DNA of 8,765 nt from Chitinophagales bacterium (GTDB lineage: Bacteria > Bacteroidota > Bacteroidia > Chitinophagales > UBA10324): contig JAJAYG010000148.1 of assembly GCA_026786335.1 (NCBI GenBank), positions 1 to 8,765 on the forward strand, given 5' to 3'. Made by a program: the position numbers and the translations under genes. The notes beneath the pieces were generated by a model. That model saw only the letters and a program-made list of their open reading frames with translations. It had not been told where the DNA came from and did not search any database. This document shows positions 6,094 to 8,765 of this stretch, one piece after another; position 1 is the stretch's first letter, and each line of letters starts with the position of its first letter.

Positions 6094-8765
6094 TTAGGAA
6101 CTCACTAAATCATCAATGAGTGGCAGGCTCACATAAAAAGTTGTGCCCACATTTATTTGTGATGTAAATGAAATGGTACCCGAAAAACTTTCCGCAACTT
6201 TTTTAGAATATGCCAACCCCAAACCGGTTCCTGAAGACTTTGTGGTGAAGTTTGGAACAAATACCTTTTCACGTTCTTCTTCTGAAATCCCAACTCCGTC
6301 ATCGGTAATTGAAATGATCAGGTTGCCTTCGCTGTTCTCTGTTATTACATCTATTCTTCCCATACGCTCTTGAGGTATTGCCTGAATCGCATTCAGTATT
6401 AAATTATTGAAAAGACTAATCAAATGATTTTTATCTGCTGAAACCACACACTGTTCTGCATTGGTATGCAAATGTATAACGGCATTACCCGATTCTTTAT
6501 GCAATTCATAAACAGACCGCAGTATTTCATTTACATCAACATTTTCAATTTCGGCTTTCGGCATTTTTGCGAAGTTTGAAAACACAGTTGCAATATCACT
6601 GAGGTTATCAATTTGTTCAATCAATGTTTTAGAAACTTTTTCAGTCAGTTCTTTAAGGTTTGGTGCATCCTGCGCATAGGCACGTTGCAAATGCTGAATG
6701 CTCAACTTCATGGGGGTGAGCGGATTTTTAATCTCATGCGCAACTTGCTTTGCCATTTCGCGCCATGCTAATTCACGTTGTGTGTTCACCAATCGATCGG
6801 CACTTTTCTTAAGTTCAAGAATCATCTTATTGTATTCATTTACTAAACTACCAATTTCATCATTTGCATACCACTCGATTAATTCATTAGAGGAACCCAC
6901 TTTAACTCCTTTAAATTTTTCAGCCACCAATGATAATTTCAAAGTGATTTGTTTTGATATCAACGGTGCCATTAAACCGGCAACAATAATTGCTATCACC
7001 AATATATTTACAAGAGCAACAAAGAAAAAGCCGACCTGTTCATTTAAATTTTCGCGCGAGTTGTAGTAAGGTAGATTTAAATAAGCAAGCACTTTTCCAT
7101 TCTCATTTCTTATGGTTTGGTAGCCCGAATAAAAACTCAGCCTCCCTATTTTTTCTTCGGTAACAACCATCGTTTGAGTTTCTTTTCTAAGGTCATAGTA
7201 AGCAAGCGGGTTTATTTTACGGGAGATAATTCCTTTCTCAAAAATTCCGGGTTGCGAAGAGGTTATAAGGTCGCCGGTGCGGTTGTAAAAATTTACTTCA
7301 TTTCCCTGCACTTCAGATATTTGACCAATGTGGTTTCGAAGTAAAGAAGAAGTGACTGCATCATCAGGTTCACTTACCTGATGTTCTTTGAACATGAAAG
7401 AAACAGTTTCGGTAACCCTCTCCATTTTTTCTTCTACCGTAGTTTTCGCAATCGTATTGAATTGCCTGAGAAAGAACTGACCGGTTACATAACCAATCAC
7501 AATGATCATTATCAAAATAAAAATCAAAAAGAATCCCTGAATCAATGATCTCATGGAGGCATACTGCATGAAGTTTTTAACCGACTTTATGCGGGGATAA
7601 ATAAATACAAGATTAAAAATGAGAATGATTGCAACCAAAGAAAAAATAACAACAAAGAGAAAAGAGAAATAAGAAAGAAAATAAAGTGCGGGAATATTAC
7701 TGCTCGTTACAACAATAAGCATATCCTGTTTAGGATGGTAAACCAAATGATTGCTTCCGGCTTCTTCAATAAACTGGAATTCTTCATCTTCAATAAATTT
7801 CCATTTCAGTTTATAATCGTAATTAAAAGCACCTGCACCATCAACCAATTGAAAACTGCTCTGTGCATTTGCTTTTGCACTTGAATTTATTCGCTTGTTG
7901 TAAATCGCATAAGAGTATTCAGGCGTTACATTGGGTAACTTATCTTTTTCCGAGAGCAATAGTTCGGGGTAAACACCTGAATTATTGTAAGAATTTGATT
8001 CCAGTGATACATATAGACTTCCTAACAATGAATCATTGCTTTCAATTTTAAACTGATTGAGGTAAGTAATATTTTCTGTTGCTGATGAGGAATAAAAAAG
8101 GTCTTTGGTTCCAATGGATTGCATGCCTTGCTTAATTCCTCTTTCGGTAACACTCCCGAATTCATTGCTTGATCCGTAGAGCAAATATCCATCCTGATCA
8201 AATGGATAAAAGTGAATGGTATAGCGATCAAACCCTTCGGTAAAATATAATTGCCGAAGTCTGTCATCCAGTTCTTTACCCGAAAGTTGTTTCGATTTAA
8301 AATACTGAATTACAAAAGGGTCTTCGATGATCTTGTTCTTTAAACCACTGAGCAAAAACTCTGTAACAGCATCACGGTCAGTAATTAATTTTTTGGCATA
8401 AGTAATTCGGGATAATTTTTCTTTTTGCGTTCCATAGTAATAGAGCACTGAAGCACCGGAGACACAGAAAAAAATAACTACGAGGAATATTTTTGTGATG
8501 TTGAGTTTGCCAAGCTCACGTATTCCAAAGTAGGGTAATATCAAAATAAAAAGCACCGTCCAAAGAATCACAACCAATCCCGGCAAACCATTGGCGCTCC
8601 ATAAAAAATAAGCACCGGTTAGTAAAGAGCAAATGAGTAAAATCAAAAGAGTATCAACAACCGAAAGCGGATTTCTTTTAAGTATAGAAAATATTTTTTC
8701 GGATAAAAGGAAGATACAAAACAAAATCATCGAAATACAGAGTACCCCGAGAATGCTGAAGTAAT
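6094..8765 (-). CDS. Large NtrY-like membrane histidine kinase with two extracytoplasmic regions (5'-truncated)
   Basis: The frame is open through the right edge: codons upstream of the ATG at 8730 read YFSILGVLCIS, a continuation of a membrane segment, so the start is outside the window. Numbering from that ATG, hydrophobic segments lie at about 1-12, 23-44, 50-69 and 79-98. A soluble region of about 250 residues follows (99-348). After membrane segments at about 349-376 and 396-421 comes a second soluble region (422-566), then a last membrane segment at 567-590. A HAMP-like linker (about 588-645, DEIGSLVNEYNKM) leads to the kinase core: WREMAKQVAHEIKNPLTPMKL with H665, N-box NNLILNA (775-781), G1 DDGVGI (D810, G812, G814), F-box FVPNF and G2 GTGLGLA (834-840). 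The WREMA...HEIKNPLTP form of the histidine box is typical of NtrY-type kinases. All catalytic boxes are intact. NtrY normally pairs with the sigma-54 activator NtrX, but none is adjacent here. The signal sensed is unknown. Confidence 0.9.
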   Translation of the reverse strand, partial: YFSILGVLCISMILFCIFLLSEKIFSILKRNPLSVVDTLLILLICSLLTGAYFLWSANGLPGLVVILWTVLFILILPYFGIRELGKLNITKIFLVVIFFCVSGASVLYYYGTQKEKLSRITYAKKLITDRDAVTEFLLSGLKNKIIEDPFVIQYFKSKQLSGKELDDRLRQLYFTEGFDRYTIHFYPFDQDGYLLYGSSNEFGSVTERGIKQGMQSIGTKDLFYSSSATENITYLNQFKIESNDSLLGSLYVSLESNSYNNSGVYPELLLSEKDKLPNVTPEYSYAIYNKRINSSAKANAQSSFQLVDGAGAFNYDYKLKWKFIEDEEFQFIEEAGSNHLVYHPKQDMLIVVTSSNIPALYFLSYFSFLFVVIFSLVAIILIFNLVFIYPRIKSVKNFMQYASMRSLIQGFFLIFILIMIIVIGYVTGQFFLRQFNTIAKTTVEEKMERVTETVSFMFKEHQVSEPDDAVTSSLLRNHIGQISEVQGNEVNFYNRTGDLITSSQPGIFEKGIISRKINPLAYYDLRKETQTMVVTEEKIGRLSFYSGYQTIRNENGKVLAYLNLPYYNSRENLNEQVGFFFVALVNILVIAIIVAGLMAPLISKQITLKLSLVAEKFKGVKVGSSNELIEWYANDEIGSLVNEYNKMILELKKSADRLVNTQRELAWREMAKQVAHEIKNPLTPMKLSIQHLQRAYAQDAPNLKELTEKVSKTLIEQIDNLSDIATVFSNFAKMPKAEIENVDVNEILRSVYELHKESGNAVIHLHTNAEQCVVSADKNHLISLFNNLILNAIQAIPQERMGRIDVITENSEGNLIISITDDGVGISEEEREKVFVPNFTTKSSGTGLGLAYSKKVAESFSGTISFTSQINVGTTFYVSLPLIDDLVSS

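Noticed and set aside
6698..7066. Plus-strand open frame of 122 codons opposite the NtrY-like kinase, and similar shorter frames at 5536-5826 and 7117-7344.
   Set aside because: They lie antisense to clearly coding kinase domains, and their translations show no recognisable domain.

Overview
The window looks like chromosomal DNA from a member of the Bacteroidota. It is AT-rich, its start codons lack clear Shine-Dalgarno sequences, and its hybrid kinase, OmpR-type regulator and NtrY-like kinase have the look of that phylum. The large surface protein carries sequence blocks that I associate with SprA-like outer-membrane proteins of the phylum. I cannot name a genus or species.

Layout: the left edge (1-488, plus strand) is the C-terminal end of a hybrid sensor histidine kinase: the last residues of its ATPase domain followed by a complete receiver domain. 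A 130-base convergent gap separates it from a four-gene block, all on the minus strand. In the direction of transcription this block is: (i) a large multi-membrane-segment NtrY-like histidine kinase (8765 to 6094), whose start lies beyond the right edge; (ii) a small two-membrane-segment histidine kinase (5987 to 4993), whose reading frame is broken by an apparent one-base deletion; (iii) an OmpR/PhoB-type response regulator (4934 to 4233); (iv) a very large secreted protein with a beta-barrel-like outer-membrane character (4122 to 619).

The kinase of (ii) and the regulator of (iii) are 58 bases apart and are the natural two-component pair. Because the kinase is frameshifted between its phosphoacceptor (DHp) half and its ATP-binding half, the pair as written would not make one complete kinase. 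This is either a real inactivating mutation, a recoding site (weakly supported), or a sequencing or assembly error. The NtrY-like kinase has no NtrX-type regulator next to it in this window. The outer-membrane protein follows the regulator after 110 bases without an evident terminator, so it may be a target or a co-transcribed partner, but nothing in the sequence proves this.

I found no tRNA or rRNA gene, CRISPR array, insertion sequence or convincing riboswitch. I do not see a clear new system. The frameshifted kinase and the unusual surface protein are the points most worth a second look.
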